DNA from: CBDDFN01 sp965227065 | Lineage (GTDB): Bacteria; Pseudomonadota; Alphaproteobacteria; SPJN01 | Direction of reading: 5' to 3' | NCBI GenBank assembly: GCA_965227065.1 | Contig: CBDDFN010000010.1 | Span: forward strand, 124,001 to 188,000 | Length of the DNA stretch: 64,000 nt | In this document: positions 1 to 7,970 of the stretch, piece by piece | Layout: every line of letters starts with the position of its first letter | Numbering within the stretch: position 1 is the stretch's first letter | Made by a program: the position numbers and the translations under genes | Notes under the pieces: generated by a model | Seen by the model: only the letters and a program-made list of their open reading frames with translations | Databases searched by the model: none | Told to the model about the DNA's origin: nothing

Positions 1-122
1 AGATCGCCCAGAGGCTGCGGCGCACCATTGGCAAGCCGCCGTCGTCTGTCTGCCGCTGTATCCACCGCTGTGTGGCGTGCCGCATTGGGCTGCGCCTGAT
101 GGTCGGGCCTGCGCTCGGCCAT
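1..122 (-). CDS. 5' end of an unidentified gene, cut by the window edge
   Basis: Only about 40 codons are visible. The reading starts MAERRPDHQAQPNAARH and continues open to the window edge, rich in Arg, Ala and Pro. The ATG has a GGGGAGA ribosome binding site five bases upstream, and a good promoter with a LexA-type box lies just beyond, which supports this as a real gene. I do not recognise the product: the visible part has no known domain. The upstream box suggests a DNA-damage-induced function. An alternative ATG at 136 in another frame also stays open but has no comparable ribosome binding site. Confidence 0.55.
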   Translation of the reverse strand, partial: MAERRPDHQAQPNAARHTAVDTAADRRRRLANGAPQPLGD

Positions 123-146
123 ACGGGTCTCCCCATGTCTCGTTAA

Positions 147-161
147 GAACATAACAAGAAC
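147..161 (-). promoter_or_regulatory. LexA (SOS) box, GTTC-N7-GTTC
   Basis: The plus strand reads GAAC, seven bases, GAAC (147-150 and 158-161), an exact match to the direct-repeat LexA box described in Alphaproteobacteria. It overlaps the -10 element, the usual place for repression. By a rough count one or two such matches are expected by chance in 64 kb, so the promoter position is what gives it weight. Confidence 0.6.
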
Positions 162-188
162 ATACTAATTTGATTGTTGGGCTGTCAA
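159..188 (-). promoter_or_regulatory. Sigma-70-type promoter of the left-edge gene
   Basis: On the minus strand a perfect -35 TTGACA (183-188) is followed after 18 bases by TATGTT (159-164). It lies about 40 bases upstream of the ATG at 122. The -10 overlaps the LexA-type box, so bound LexA would block it. Confidence 0.65.
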
Positions 189-214
189 GCCTTGGAACAT
201 GGAAGTGTAACAGA

Positions 215-246
215 AAAGGGCGGCCGAAGCCGCCCTTTGATTTTTT
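215..246. terminator. Two-way Rho-independent terminator
   Basis: Perfect 10-base arms AAAGGGCGGC (215-224) and GCCGCCCTTT (229-238) enclose four bases. On the minus strand the loop is TTCG closed by C-G, a very stable tetraloop, followed by TTTTCTGTT; on the plus strand the stem is followed by GATTTTTT. On the minus strand it ends transcripts coming from pnp. Confidence 0.85.
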
Positions 247-272
247 GAAAATGACAGGCCGTCATCTGTGAT

Positions 273-377
273 CGTCATTCCGGGGCGCAAATCCGTGCGA
301 ACCCGGAATCTGACACCGGCACCACATTGCCTGCCTTCAGATCCCGGATATTTCGCACGCGAAATTCCGGGATGACG
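273..377. repeat. Palindromic intergenic repeat, copy A
   Basis: Bounded by CGTCATTCCGG (273-283) and CCGGGATGACG (367-377), near-perfect inverted ends. Inside is a hairpin, ATTTCGC and GCGAAAT around two bases, and the phrase CGGCACCACATTG, which also occurs in copy C (54187-54323). It sits between pnp and its terminator. This is the first of four related elements in the window. Confidence 0.7.
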
Positions 378-397
378 GCTTGAGGCAAGACGGCGCC

Positions 398-2647
398 TTA
401 ACCCTCGTCTGAGCCGCCCTCATCGTCGCGGCGGGGACGCCGGCGACCCCGGCCACGGCCACCACCGCCACCACGGCGCTCACCGTCATCGTCGCTTTCG
501 CCACGCTCGGCGCGTTCCGCCGCGCGCTTGGCGTTGACTTCTTCTTCGATGTCTTCGCCGGTCTCTTGATTGACGACGCGCATCGACAGGCGAACCTTGC
601 CGCGCTCATCAATGCCGAGCACCTTGACCTTCACGGCCTGGCCTTCTTCGAGCACATCGCCGACCGTCTTGACCCGTTCGGTCGAGATTTCGGAGATATG
701 CACAAGACCGTCGCGATTGCCGATAAAGTTCACAAAGGCGCCGAACTCGACAACCTTCACGACCTTACCGTCATAGATCACGCCCACTTCGGCCTCCGCA
801 ACAATGTCACGGATTTTCTTTTTGGCGAGCTCGATCGAGGCGCCATCGACAGCGGCGATGCGGACGGTGCCGTCATCATTGATGTCGATCTTGGCGCCGG
901 TTTCTTCAACCAGACCCCGGATGATCTTGCCGCCCGGGCCGATAACCTCGCCGATTTTCTCGACGGGCACCTGCACGACCTCGATACGGGGGGCATGTTC
1001 GCCCACCTGATCGCGGGCCTCGCCCAGCGCCTTGCCCATCTCACCCAGAATGTGCTCCCGGCCGCCTTTGGCCTGATCGAGCGCAACCTGCATGATCTCA
1101 GTGGTGATGCCGGTGATCTTGATGTCCATCTGAAGCGAGGTGACACCCGCCGTGGTCCCGGCGACTTTAAAGTCCATGTCGCCCAAATGATCTTCATCAC
1201 CCAGAATGTCCGACAGAACCGCAAAACGGTCGCCTTCCTTGATCAGGCCCATGGCGATACCCGCCACCGGACGCTTGATCGGAACACCCGCATCCATCAG
1301 CGACAAAGCCGCGCCACACACGCTAGCCATCGAGGACGAGCCGTTCGACTCGGTGATCTCGGAGACGATCCGCATCGTGTAGGGGAACTCTTCGGCGGTC
1401 GGCAGAACAGCGCGCATCGCCCGCCAGGCAAGCTTGCCATGACCAACTTCGCGGCGGCCGGTAAAGCCGACGCGGCCGGTTTCACCCACCGAATAGGGCG
1501 GGAAGTTATAGTGCAGCATGAAGCGCTCATAGCGCTTGCCTTCCAGCGCATCGATCATCTGCTCATCTTCGCCGGTCCCCAGCGTGGCGACGACAATCGC
1601 CTGGGTTTCACCGCGGGTGAACAGGGCCGAGCCATGGGCGCGCGGCAGAACACCGACTTCCGAAACGATCGGACGGACGGTTTTAAGGTCCCGGCCATCA
1701 ATGCGCGATCCGGTGTCGAGGATGTTGCCCCGGACAATGTCGCTTTCCAGACCCTTGAAGGCATCACCGAACTGGATGCTGTCAAAGGCATCGGCCAGTT
1801 CACCTTCAATGGTCGCCTTGGCTGCGGCCTTGGCGGCATCGATCGCATTTTTGCGCTCGGTCTTGTCGGCAATCGTGTAGGCGGTGCGGACTTCGTTTTC
1901 CGCAAGCTCCTTCACACGGGCTTCCAATGCGCTCAGATCGGGCAGGTTGAGATCGCGCGGCTCTTTCGCGGCGCGTTCGGCCAGTTTGATGATCGCGTTC
2001 AAAACCGGCTGGAAGCCTTCATGACCATAGGTCACCGCACCAAGCATAACCTCTTCGGTCAGTTCCTTGGCTTCGGATTCCACCATCAGTACGGCGTCGC
2101 CGGTACCGGCCACGACGAGATCAAGATCGGTGTCTTCCATCTGATCAAGCGTCGGGTTGAGGACATACTCGCCATTGATATAGCCGACGCGGGCGGCCCC
2201 GATGGGACCCAGGAACGGCACACCCGAAATGGTCAGCGCAGCCGAAGCGGCCACCATGGCGACAATGTCGGGATCATTTTCAAGATCATGGCTCATGACC
2301 GTGGTGATGACTTGCGTCTCACATTTGAAGCCCTTGACGAACAAGGGGCGGATCGGACGGTCAATCAGGCGCGAGACCAGCGTTTCTTTCTCGCTGGGGC
2401 GGCCTTCGCGTTTAAAAAAACCGCCAGGGATTTTACCGGCGGCATACGTCTTTTCCTGATAGTTCACGGTCAGCGGGAAGAAGTCGATGCCTTCTTTAGG
2501 CGTCTTCGCTGCGACCACGGTGGCAAGCACGATCGTGTCGCCATAAGACGCGAGCACCGCGCCGTCGGCCTGACGTGCAATCCGGCCGGTTTCGAGGCGA
2601 AGCGTACGGCCGCCCCATTCAATTTCTTCGACATGTTTATCGAACAT
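398..2647 (-). CDS. pnp: Polyribonucleotide nucleotidyltransferase (PNPase)
   Basis: Phosphorolytic 3'-to-5' exoribonuclease of mRNA decay, active as a trimer and often part of the degradosome. The 749 residues show the family order: first RNase PH-like domain, helical linker, second RNase PH-like domain (about 325-460), KH domain with EVIGPGGKIIRGL near 560, and an S1 domain (FGAFVNFIGNRDGLVHISEI). It is about 40 residues longer than the E. coli enzyme because of a C-terminal Arg/Gly tail (RRGGGGGRGRGRRRPRR) and an acidic end, which may bind RNA or protein partners. The start has AAGGA nine bases upstream. It follows rpsO after a gap packed with hairpins, as in the E. coli rpsO-pnp operon, where leader processing gives autoregulation. 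Confidence 0.97.
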   Translation of the reverse strand: MFDKHVEEIEWGGRTLRLETGRIARQADGAVLASYGDTIVLATVVAAKTPKEGIDFFPLTVNYQEKTYAAGKIPGGFFKREGRPSEKETLVSRLIDRPIRPLFVKGFKCETQVITTVMSHDLENDPDIVAMVAASAALTISGVPFLGPIGAARVGYINGEYVLNPTLDQMEDTDLDLVVAGTGDAVLMVESEAKELTEEVMLGAVTYGHEGFQPVLNAIIKLAERAAKEPRDLNLPDLSALEARVKELAENEVRTAYTIADKTERKNAIDAAKAAAKATIEGELADAFDSIQFGDAFKGLESDIVRGNILDTGSRIDGRDLKTVRPIVSEVGVLPRAHGSALFTRGETQAIVVATLGTGEDEQMIDALEGKRYERFMLHYNFPPYSVGETGRVGFTGRREVGHGKLAWRAMRAVLPTAEEFPYTMRIVSEITESNGSSSMASVCGAALSLMDAGVPIKRPVAGIAMGLIKEGDRFAVLSDILGDEDHLGDMDFKVAGTTAGVTSLQMDIKITGITTEIMQVALDQAKGGREHILGEMGKALGEARDQVGEHAPRIEVVQVPVEKIGEVIGPGGKIIRGLVEETGAKIDINDDGTVRIAAVDGASIELAKKKIRDIVAEAEVGVIYDGKVVKVVEFGAFVNFIGNRDGLVHISEISTERVKTVGDVLEEGQAVKVKVLGIDERGKVRLSMRVVNQETGEDIEEEVNAKRAAERAERGESDDDGERRGGGGGRGRGRRRPRRDDEGGSDEG

Positions 2648-2669
2648 TTCTTTTCCTTACATTCATCAT

Positions 2670-2808
2670 CCAGGCATGACCCTCATGCCTGGGCCAGGGG
2701 CGGACTTGCGGCGCCGGTCTGTCGCCCTGCGCGGGAGCGTATCCCCCGCGCACATCCGCGCTGGTCTTGGAGGCTGGCATCAGTTCGTATTCGCTCTCAT
2801 CGCCAGCC
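2670..2808 (-). other. Three hairpins in the rpsO-pnp spacer
   Basis: Going upstream from pnp: CCAGGCATGA/TCATGCCTGG, perfect 10-base arms around three bases (2670-2692); TGCGCGGG/CCCGCGCA around eight (2729-2752); GGCTGGC/GCCAGCC (2772-2808). None has a T-run, so they look like processing or stability structures, not terminators. The E. coli rpsO-pnp spacer carries an RNase III-cleaved hairpin for PNPase autocontrol; a like role here is inference. Confidence 0.6.
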
Positions 2809-2829
2809 CCAACCCATGTCAGAGTGGAA

Positions 2830-3099
2830 TTACTTCCGGATACCAAGCTCGGCAATCAGCACTTCATAGCGGCCCTGATCGCGGCGCTTGAGATAATCAA
2901 GAAGCTTCCGGCGTTGGTTGACGAGCTTGATAAGCCCGCGCCGGGAGTGGTTGTCTTTTTTGTGGGTCTTGAAGTGTTCGGTCAGCGTGTTGATCCGGCT
3001 AGTCAGGATCGCGACTTGAACTTCAGGAGAACCGGTGTCGCCCTCACCGCGGGCGAACTTTTGAATAAGGTCTTGTTTGACCTCAGGTGCAATCGACAT
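2830..3099 (-). CDS. rpsO: 30S ribosomal protein S15
   Basis: Primary 16S rRNA-binding protein of the small-subunit platform. At 89 residues it matches the usual length, and it contains the family hallmarks TGSPEVQVAILTSRI and FKTHKKDNHSRRGL, followed by QRRKLLDYLKR. It lies between truB and pnp, the order seen in many bacteria. The gap to truB is only 25 bases, so it is probably read from the upstream operon as well as from any promoter of its own. Confidence 0.98.
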   Translation of the reverse strand: MSIAPEVKQDLIQKFARGEGDTGSPEVQVAILTSRINTLTEHFKTHKKDNHSRRGLIKLVNQRRKLLDYLKRRDQGRYEVLIAELGIRK

Positions 3100-3124
3100 A
3101 CGTCTTTACCTTCTCGGCATCGGG

Positions 3125-4066
3125 CTACAGATGAAAGACCCGCATGGGCTTGACCGCACCCTGATCAATTTCGGCTAGCGCAATCAGCGTGCCGGCCGCG
3201 CTATGAACGCGCACAACACGCTCGTCTGCCGAGCGATCAGAAGGCAAATCAGCCGCCATCAGGCGGGTCATTCGGACCGCACCGCCTTGTTTAATGCGGT
3301 GTGCATCCGTTTCGGTTACGGCGAGCGCCGGGATGCCGTCCAGCGCCGTCTCAACCGGGTGAAGACCACAAAATGCGGTCTTCGGCGCCGGACTATTGTC
3401 CAATTCGGCCAAAGAATCCAGCGAAATTGCCAAACTTGCGTCAAATGGGCCAACCTTGGTGCGCCGAATATCGGCAATGGTGGCACAACCGCCCAGTTTC
3501 CGGCCCAAATCACGCGCCAAAGCCCGCACATAGGTGCCTTTTCCACACACCATGGCCATGCGGAAATGGGCCTCGTCGATCTGTTCAAGCACATCGATGC
3601 GCTCGATAAAGACCGGCCGCGCTGACAGTTCGACCGCCTCGCCATCACGCGCCAGATCATAGGCCCGTTCGCCATCAACCTTGATGGCGGAGAATTGCGG
3701 CGGCACCTGCATCACCTCGCCGAGAAAATCGGGCAGGGCGGCGGTGATCTGATCGGGTGTCGGGCGCAGGTCTGACCGGGTGGTCACCTCACCTTCCAGA
3801 TCATCGGTGGTGCGTTCCTCGCCAAAGCGGACGATGAATTCATAGCCCTTCATGGCATCAACCGTGTAGGGCACCGTCTTGGTCGCCTCCCCCAGCGCAA
3901 TGGGCAGCATGCCGGTGGCGAGCGGGTCAAGCGTTCCGCCATGGCCGGCTTTGCGCGCATTGAAGGCGCGGCGGACTTTCGAGACAACATCGGTTGAGGT
4001 CACGCCCTTGGGCTTGTCGATCACCACCCAGCCATTGATCGGATCGCCCTTTTTGCGGCGGCCCAT
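3125..4066 (-). CDS. truB: tRNA pseudouridine(55) synthase TruB
   Basis: Converts U55 to pseudouridine in the T-loop of tRNAs. The 313-residue protein has the TruB signature GHGGTLDPLATG with the catalytic aspartate at about residue 47, and the N-terminal GWVVIDKPKGVTST motif. A C-terminal stretch of about 70 residues fits the TruB C-terminal/PUA-like region. Its ATG overlaps the rbfA stop (TGATG), so the two are translationally coupled. The pairing with rbfA and infB is a classic ribosome-maturation operon. Confidence 0.97.
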   Translation of the reverse strand: MGRRKKGDPINGWVVIDKPKGVTSTDVVSKVRRAFNARKAGHGGTLDPLATGMLPIALGEATKTVPYTVDAMKGYEFIVRFGEERTTDDLEGEVTTRSDLRPTPDQITAALPDFLGEVMQVPPQFSAIKVDGERAYDLARDGEAVELSARPVFIERIDVLEQIDEAHFRMAMVCGKGTYVRALARDLGRKLGGCATIADIRRTKVGPFDASLAISLDSLAELDNSPAPKTAFCGLHPVETALDGIPALAVTETDAHRIKQGGAVRMTRLMAADLPSDRSADERVVRVHSAAGTLIALAEIDQGAVKPMRVFHL

Positions 4067-4482
4067 CAGTCGTCCTCCTCAAGATCGCGGCGGACCTTGT
4101 CGGATTTCAAAAGCGCATCGATATGCCCGGCTTCGTCAAACAAAGTATCGGAGACAAAGTGCAAGCGCGGCGAGAATTTCAACGTGATCGCATGATCCAC
4201 CGCATGGCGATAATGGCCCGCCCGCTTGTTGAGCGCGGCCACCGCAAGCCCGGTTTCTTCAACGCTGGCCCCCAACAGTGAGACAAAGACCTGCGCGTGC
4301 TTAAGATCGGGCGAGGGCCGGACTTCGGAAATGGTGACCGCGGCATCCATCAGGATCGGGTCACCGGCAGCGTCTTCGCGAATGATCTGCGACAGGGCGT
4401 GACGGATCAGCTCGCCGACGCGCAATTGGCGTTGCGAGGGCTCTTTGGCGCTATGTGCACCTGATTGGGGGCGTTTGGCCAT
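4066..4482 (-). CDS. rbfA: 30S ribosome-binding factor RbfA
   Basis: Late-stage maturation factor for the 30S subunit that binds near the 16S rRNA 5' end. The 138 residues include the KH-like fold region with QRQLRVGELIRHALSQII and VRPSPDLKHAQVFVS. I place the start at MAKRPQSG because GGAGGA stands six bases before that ATG; an in-frame start 11 codons upstream (4515) lacks a site. It ends on the truB start. Confidence 0.95.
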   Translation of the reverse strand: MAKRPQSGAHSAKEPSQRQLRVGELIRHALSQIIREDAAGDPILMDAAVTISEVRPSPDLKHAQVFVSLLGASVEETGLAVAALNKRAGHYRHAVDHAITLKFSPRLHFVSDTLFDEAGHIDALLKSDKVRRDLEEDD

Positions 4483-4557
4483 GAGTGCTCCTCCGCCGGG
4501 GGTCGGACCCGGCACCAGGTCAAAAACAAAGCGGTTCCATCGTCAGCGGGCCTGCTT

Positions 4558-4612
4558 GGGCCGCCCTTGGGCGGCCCGGCGCATATGGTCCCGCTGCGCC
4601 CGCACGGGCGCA
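4558..4612 (-). other. Two stable hairpins between infB and rbfA
   Basis: GGGCCGCCC and GGGCGGCCC (4558-4566, 4569-4577) face each other almost without a loop, and TGCGCCC/GGGCGCA (4595-4601, 4606-4612) encloses four bases. They fall directly after the infB stop codon on the minus strand and lack a T-run. They may protect the infB message end or tune rbfA expression. Confidence 0.5.
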
Positions 4613-4616
4613 AGAC

Positions 4617-7355
4617 TTACAGACTGCGCTGGATTTCAGTGACTTCAAACAGTTCGAGCTGATCGCCTTCCTTGAGGTCTTGATAATTGTGGATCTGCAT
4701 CCCGCATTCGGTGCCCATCGGCACTTCTTTCACTTCATCTTTGAAGCGGCGCAGGCTCGACAACTCACCCTCATGGATCACCACATCATCGCGCAGCAGG
4801 CGCACCTTGGCACCGGCCTTGGCCTGACCTTCGGTGACGATACAGCCGGCAATCTTGCCCACCTTGGTGATCGAGAAGACCTCTTTGATATCGGCACGGC
4901 CGATAAAGTCTTCCTTGACCTCGGGCTTGAGCAGGCCAGACATGGCCGCCTTCACATCATCCACAAGGTCATAGATCACCGAATAATAGCGGATCTCGAT
5001 GGCTTCGGATTTCGCCATATCACGGGCTTGCGCATTGGCGCGCACGTTAAATCCGATCACCACCGCGCCACTGGCCGAGGCCAGCGAAATATCGGTTTCG
5101 GTAATCCCGCCGACACCCGAATGCAGCACATGGGCCTGAACTTCTTCGGTCCCCAGCTTCTCAAGCGCACCTTCAATGGCTTCGAGCGAGCCTTGAACAT
5201 CGGCCTTGATGACGACCGGCACTTCGGCAATTTCCTGGGCCTGAAGCTTGGCGAACATGGCTTCAAAGCTCGCCGCAGAGCCGCCCTTGGCCGCCTCTTT
5301 CTGCTTGACCTGACGCTGACGGAATTCCGAAATCTCGCGCGCCTGATCTTCAGCCGACACGACATGGAACTCATCACCGGCCCCCGGCGTGCCTTGCAGG
5401 CCAAGCACTTCGACGGGAACCGAGGGACCCGCTTCCTTGATCTGATCGCCCTTGTCGGACACCAATGCGCGCACCCGGCCCCATTCGGGACCCGCGACAA
5501 ACACATCGCCAACCTTGAGCGTACCGTGCTGCACCAGAATGGTCGCAACCGGACCCCGGCCTTTGTCGAGCTTGGCTTCAACAACCGTGCCGACGGCATC
5601 GCGGTCCGGGTTTGATTTCAATTCAAGCAATTCAGCCTGAAGGGTGATGGCTTCTTCCACGCCTTGCAGATTGGTGCCGTTCTTGGCCGACACTTCCACG
5701 CATTGGACGTCACCGCCAAGATCCTCGACATAGACTTCGTGCTGCAACAGCTCTTGCTTGACCTTGTCGGGATTGGCCTCGGGCAGGTCGATCTTGTTGA
5801 CCGCCACAATGATCGGCACCTGGGCGGCCTTGGCGTGGTTGATCGCCTCAATCGTCTGGGGCATGACGCCGTCATTGGCAGCCACCACCAGAATGACAAT
5901 GTCGGTCACACTGGCGCCACGGGCGCGCATCTGGGTAAAGGCAGCGTGTCCCGGCGTATCGAGGAAGGTAATCTTCGCACCCGAACTGGTTTCAACCTGA
6001 TAGGCGCCGATATGCTGGGTGATCCCGCCGGCTTCGCCCGCCACCACATTGGCGTTGCGGAACGCATCCAGCAGCGAGGTCTTGCCATGGTCAACATGGC
6101 CCATGACGGTCACGACGGGTGCGCGTGCCTTGAGATCCTCATCCTTGTCGTTGAGCGCCACAATGACGTCTTCGACATCGGACTCGGACACGCGTTTGAA
6201 TTTGTGGCCCATCTCTTCGACGACAAGTTCGGCCGTGTCGGCGTCGATCGTCTGGTTGATGGTCGCCATCACGCCCATTTCGAGCAAGACCTTGACGACG
6301 GCGGCGCCGCGCTCGGCCATCCGGTTGGCAAGTTCCTGAACGGTGATCGCCTCGGGGATGGTCACCTCGCGGGTGATTTTCTCATTGCTGGCGCGCAGCT
6401 GTTCAAGCTGGCGTTTTTCACGCTCGCGCCGGCGCTTGATCGAGGCGAGCGAGCGGGCGCGCTGGCCGCCATCTTCGTCGAGCGCCTGATTGATGGTGAG
6501 CTTGCCCTTGCGCCGGTCACCGCTGGGCGGAGACTTCGCCTGCTTGACCGCCGGGCCGCCGCGCGATTGCTTGACCCGGAGGGTTGAGGGCGGTGCCTTG
6601 CGGCGATCATAATCATCCTCTTCGGCGGGCTCTTCAGTCTCACGCACGCCTTTGCGCACTGGCTTGGCGCCGCGAGAATCTTCTTTCTTCGGCTCACCGG
6701 TGCTGGCGTCAGCCTTCTTCTTGGCGTCTTCGGCCTCAAGCTTCTTGCGCGCTTCGTCCTCGGCCTTTTGACGGGCATCGAGCTCGGCCTGGCGCTTTTT
6801 CTCTTCTTCGGCTTCGCGCGCTTCGGCTTCGGCGCGTTCTTTGGCGCGCTTTTCCTCTTCGATCTTGCGCTGCTTTTCTTCCTCAGCGCGGCGTTTGGCG
6901 TCTTCGGCCTCGCGTTTGGCGCGTTCTGCGTCGGCGACCTTGGCGTCGGCCAAAGCCTTCATCCGCGCCTGCCGTTCGTCATCCGTCAGCGTCTTGAGTT
7001 GACGGCCTTTCTGATCGGTCCGGCGTCCCGCTGTTTTCTTGGCGGCGGGCTTTTTGGCAACCGTCTTCTTGGCGACGGTTTTCTTTTCGGCCTGCGCACC
7101 GTCTTCGGATGCGGGTTTCTTGGGCGCGGTTTTCTTGGCGACCGGTTTTGCAGCCGCATCACCGGGCATTGAAATCCGCTTGCGCTTTTTCTCGACAACG
7201 ACTTTGGGGCGGCTTGCGCCACCGCTGCCGCCACCAGACGAGCCCGAACGCCGGCGTCCGCCGCCAGCACCTGCACCACCGCCGCCCTGCTTGAGCGACA
7301 GTGTGCGGCCTCCGGCCCCGCCTTGTTTCGCGTCCGTATCCTTCTGGTCAGTCAT
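4617..7355 (-). CDS. infB: Translation initiation factor IF-2
   Basis: GTPase that brings initiator tRNA to the 30S subunit and promotes subunit joining. The 912 residues contain a G1 loop GHVDHGKTS near 417, then DTPGHAAF and NKIDLPEAN, followed by the C-terminal tRNA-binding domains. The conserved IF2_N region (IPEAITVQELANRMAERG) precedes the G domain. The first 300 residues are low complexity: a glycine-rich start, a KKTVAKKT-type Lys/Ala block near 90-110, and a long Glu/Lys/Ala helix (about 130-220), probably a single rod. Such N-termini vary greatly between species. It lies nine bases downstream of ylxR. Confidence 0.97.
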   Translation of the reverse strand: MTDQKDTDAKQGGAGGRTLSLKQGGGGAGAGGGRRRSGSSGGGSGGASRPKVVVEKKRKRISMPGDAAAKPVAKKTAPKKPASEDGAQAEKKTVAKKTVAKKPAAKKTAGRRTDQKGRQLKTLTDDERQARMKALADAKVADAERAKREAEDAKRRAEEEKQRKIEEEKRAKERAEAEAREAEEEKKRQAELDARQKAEDEARKKLEAEDAKKKADASTGEPKKEDSRGAKPVRKGVRETEEPAEEDDYDRRKAPPSTLRVKQSRGGPAVKQAKSPPSGDRRKGKLTINQALDEDGGQRARSLASIKRRREREKRQLEQLRASNEKITREVTIPEAITVQELANRMAERGAAVVKVLLEMGVMATINQTIDADTAELVVEEMGHKFKRVSESDVEDVIVALNDKDEDLKARAPVVTVMGHVDHGKTSLLDAFRNANVVAGEAGGITQHIGAYQVETSSGAKITFLDTPGHAAFTQMRARGASVTDIVILVVAANDGVMPQTIEAINHAKAAQVPIIVAVNKIDLPEANPDKVKQELLQHEVYVEDLGGDVQCVEVSAKNGTNLQGVEEAITLQAELLELKSNPDRDAVGTVVEAKLDKGRGPVATILVQHGTLKVGDVFVAGPEWGRVRALVSDKGDQIKEAGPSVPVEVLGLQGTPGAGDEFHVVSAEDQAREISEFRQRQVKQKEAAKGGSAASFEAMFAKLQAQEIAEVPVVIKADVQGSLEAIEGALEKLGTEEVQAHVLHSGVGGITETDISLASASGAVVIGFNVRANAQARDMAKSEAIEIRYYSVIYDLVDDVKAAMSGLLKPEVKEDFIGRADIKEVFSITKVGKIAGCIVTEGQAKAGAKVRLLRDDVVIHEGELSSLRRFKDEVKEVPMGTECGMQIHNYQDLKEGDQLELFEVTEIQRSL

Positions 7356-7364
7356 TCACATCAC

Positions 7365-7970
7365 CTATATTTGCGATCCGTCCGTCTGGACAGCGGGGTT
7401 TTTCCCCTCAAGTCCAGCCAGCCGGTCGCCGTCAACACACAGCCGTTGAGCGAGCGAGCCGGGATCGAGCGCAGCATGTACCACATTTTCCGCCCCCAAT
7501 GCCAAACTCAATTCCTCAACGCTCAAGCAATCAAGCCGTGGCACATCGCCCGCTTTGGCCCGAAGCTTTCTTTTTCCATCCTCAGCGCCGTCACGCGCCT
7601 CAATCAAAAGGCCAACCGCGCCGGCCCGTAATTTTTCTTCAACCCGCATCCGGCCATGGACCAGCTGGCCCGCCCGTTTGGCGATCCCAACCCCGTCCAG
7701 AAGCCGTTGGCGCATCAAATCCGCCACAAAGTCCGCGAAGGCGTCAGCCTCCATCCCGACCTTGAGCGGGGCTTTCTGCGCCCGCGCAAAGGCATTCTTC
7801 TTGACCGCAGCGACCAGCGCCTCACGGTCAGAACTGACCCACAATCCCCGGCCGGGCAGCTTGGCTGCCAGATCGGGAAAGACCCTGTCTTCAGGGTCTG
7901 CCACGAAGCGGATCAGCGCCGTTTCCGGCTTGAGCTCTCGCGTGACAATGCAGGTCCGCTCCCGGCTCAC
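7365..7970 (-). CDS. ylxR: YlxR (DUF448) RNA-binding protein with L7Ae-like C-terminal half
   Basis: Two parts are visible in 201 residues. Residues 1-90 carry the YlxR fold (RTCIVTRELKP, FPDLAAKLPGRGLWV), a small putative RNA-binding domain found between nusA and infB in many bacteria. Residues about 95-185 (RQRLLDGVGIAKRAGQLVHG, GLLIEARDG) resemble the ribosomal L7Ae/eL8-type fold; this fused form is common in Alphaproteobacteria. The start is GTG, and GTGA overlaps the nusA stop, so translation is coupled. The exact role is unknown; the location points to transcription-translation coupling or RNA structure. Confidence 0.9.
   Translation of the reverse strand: MSRERTCIVTRELKPETALIRFVADPEDRVFPDLAAKLPGRGLWVSSDREALVAAVKKNAFARAQKAPLKVGMEADAFADFVADLMRQRLLDGVGIAKRAGQLVHGRMRVEEKLRAGAVGLLIEARDGAEDGKRKLRAKAGDVPRLDCLSVEELSLALGAENVVHAALDPGSLAQRLCVDGDRLAGLEGKNPAVQTDGSQI

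Noticed and set aside
566..2869. A 767-codon open frame on the plus strand opposite pnp
   Set aside because: It is the mirror of the pnp codon pattern in GC-rich DNA. The translation is rich in His, Asp and Gly with no domain, and pnp itself matches its family end to end.
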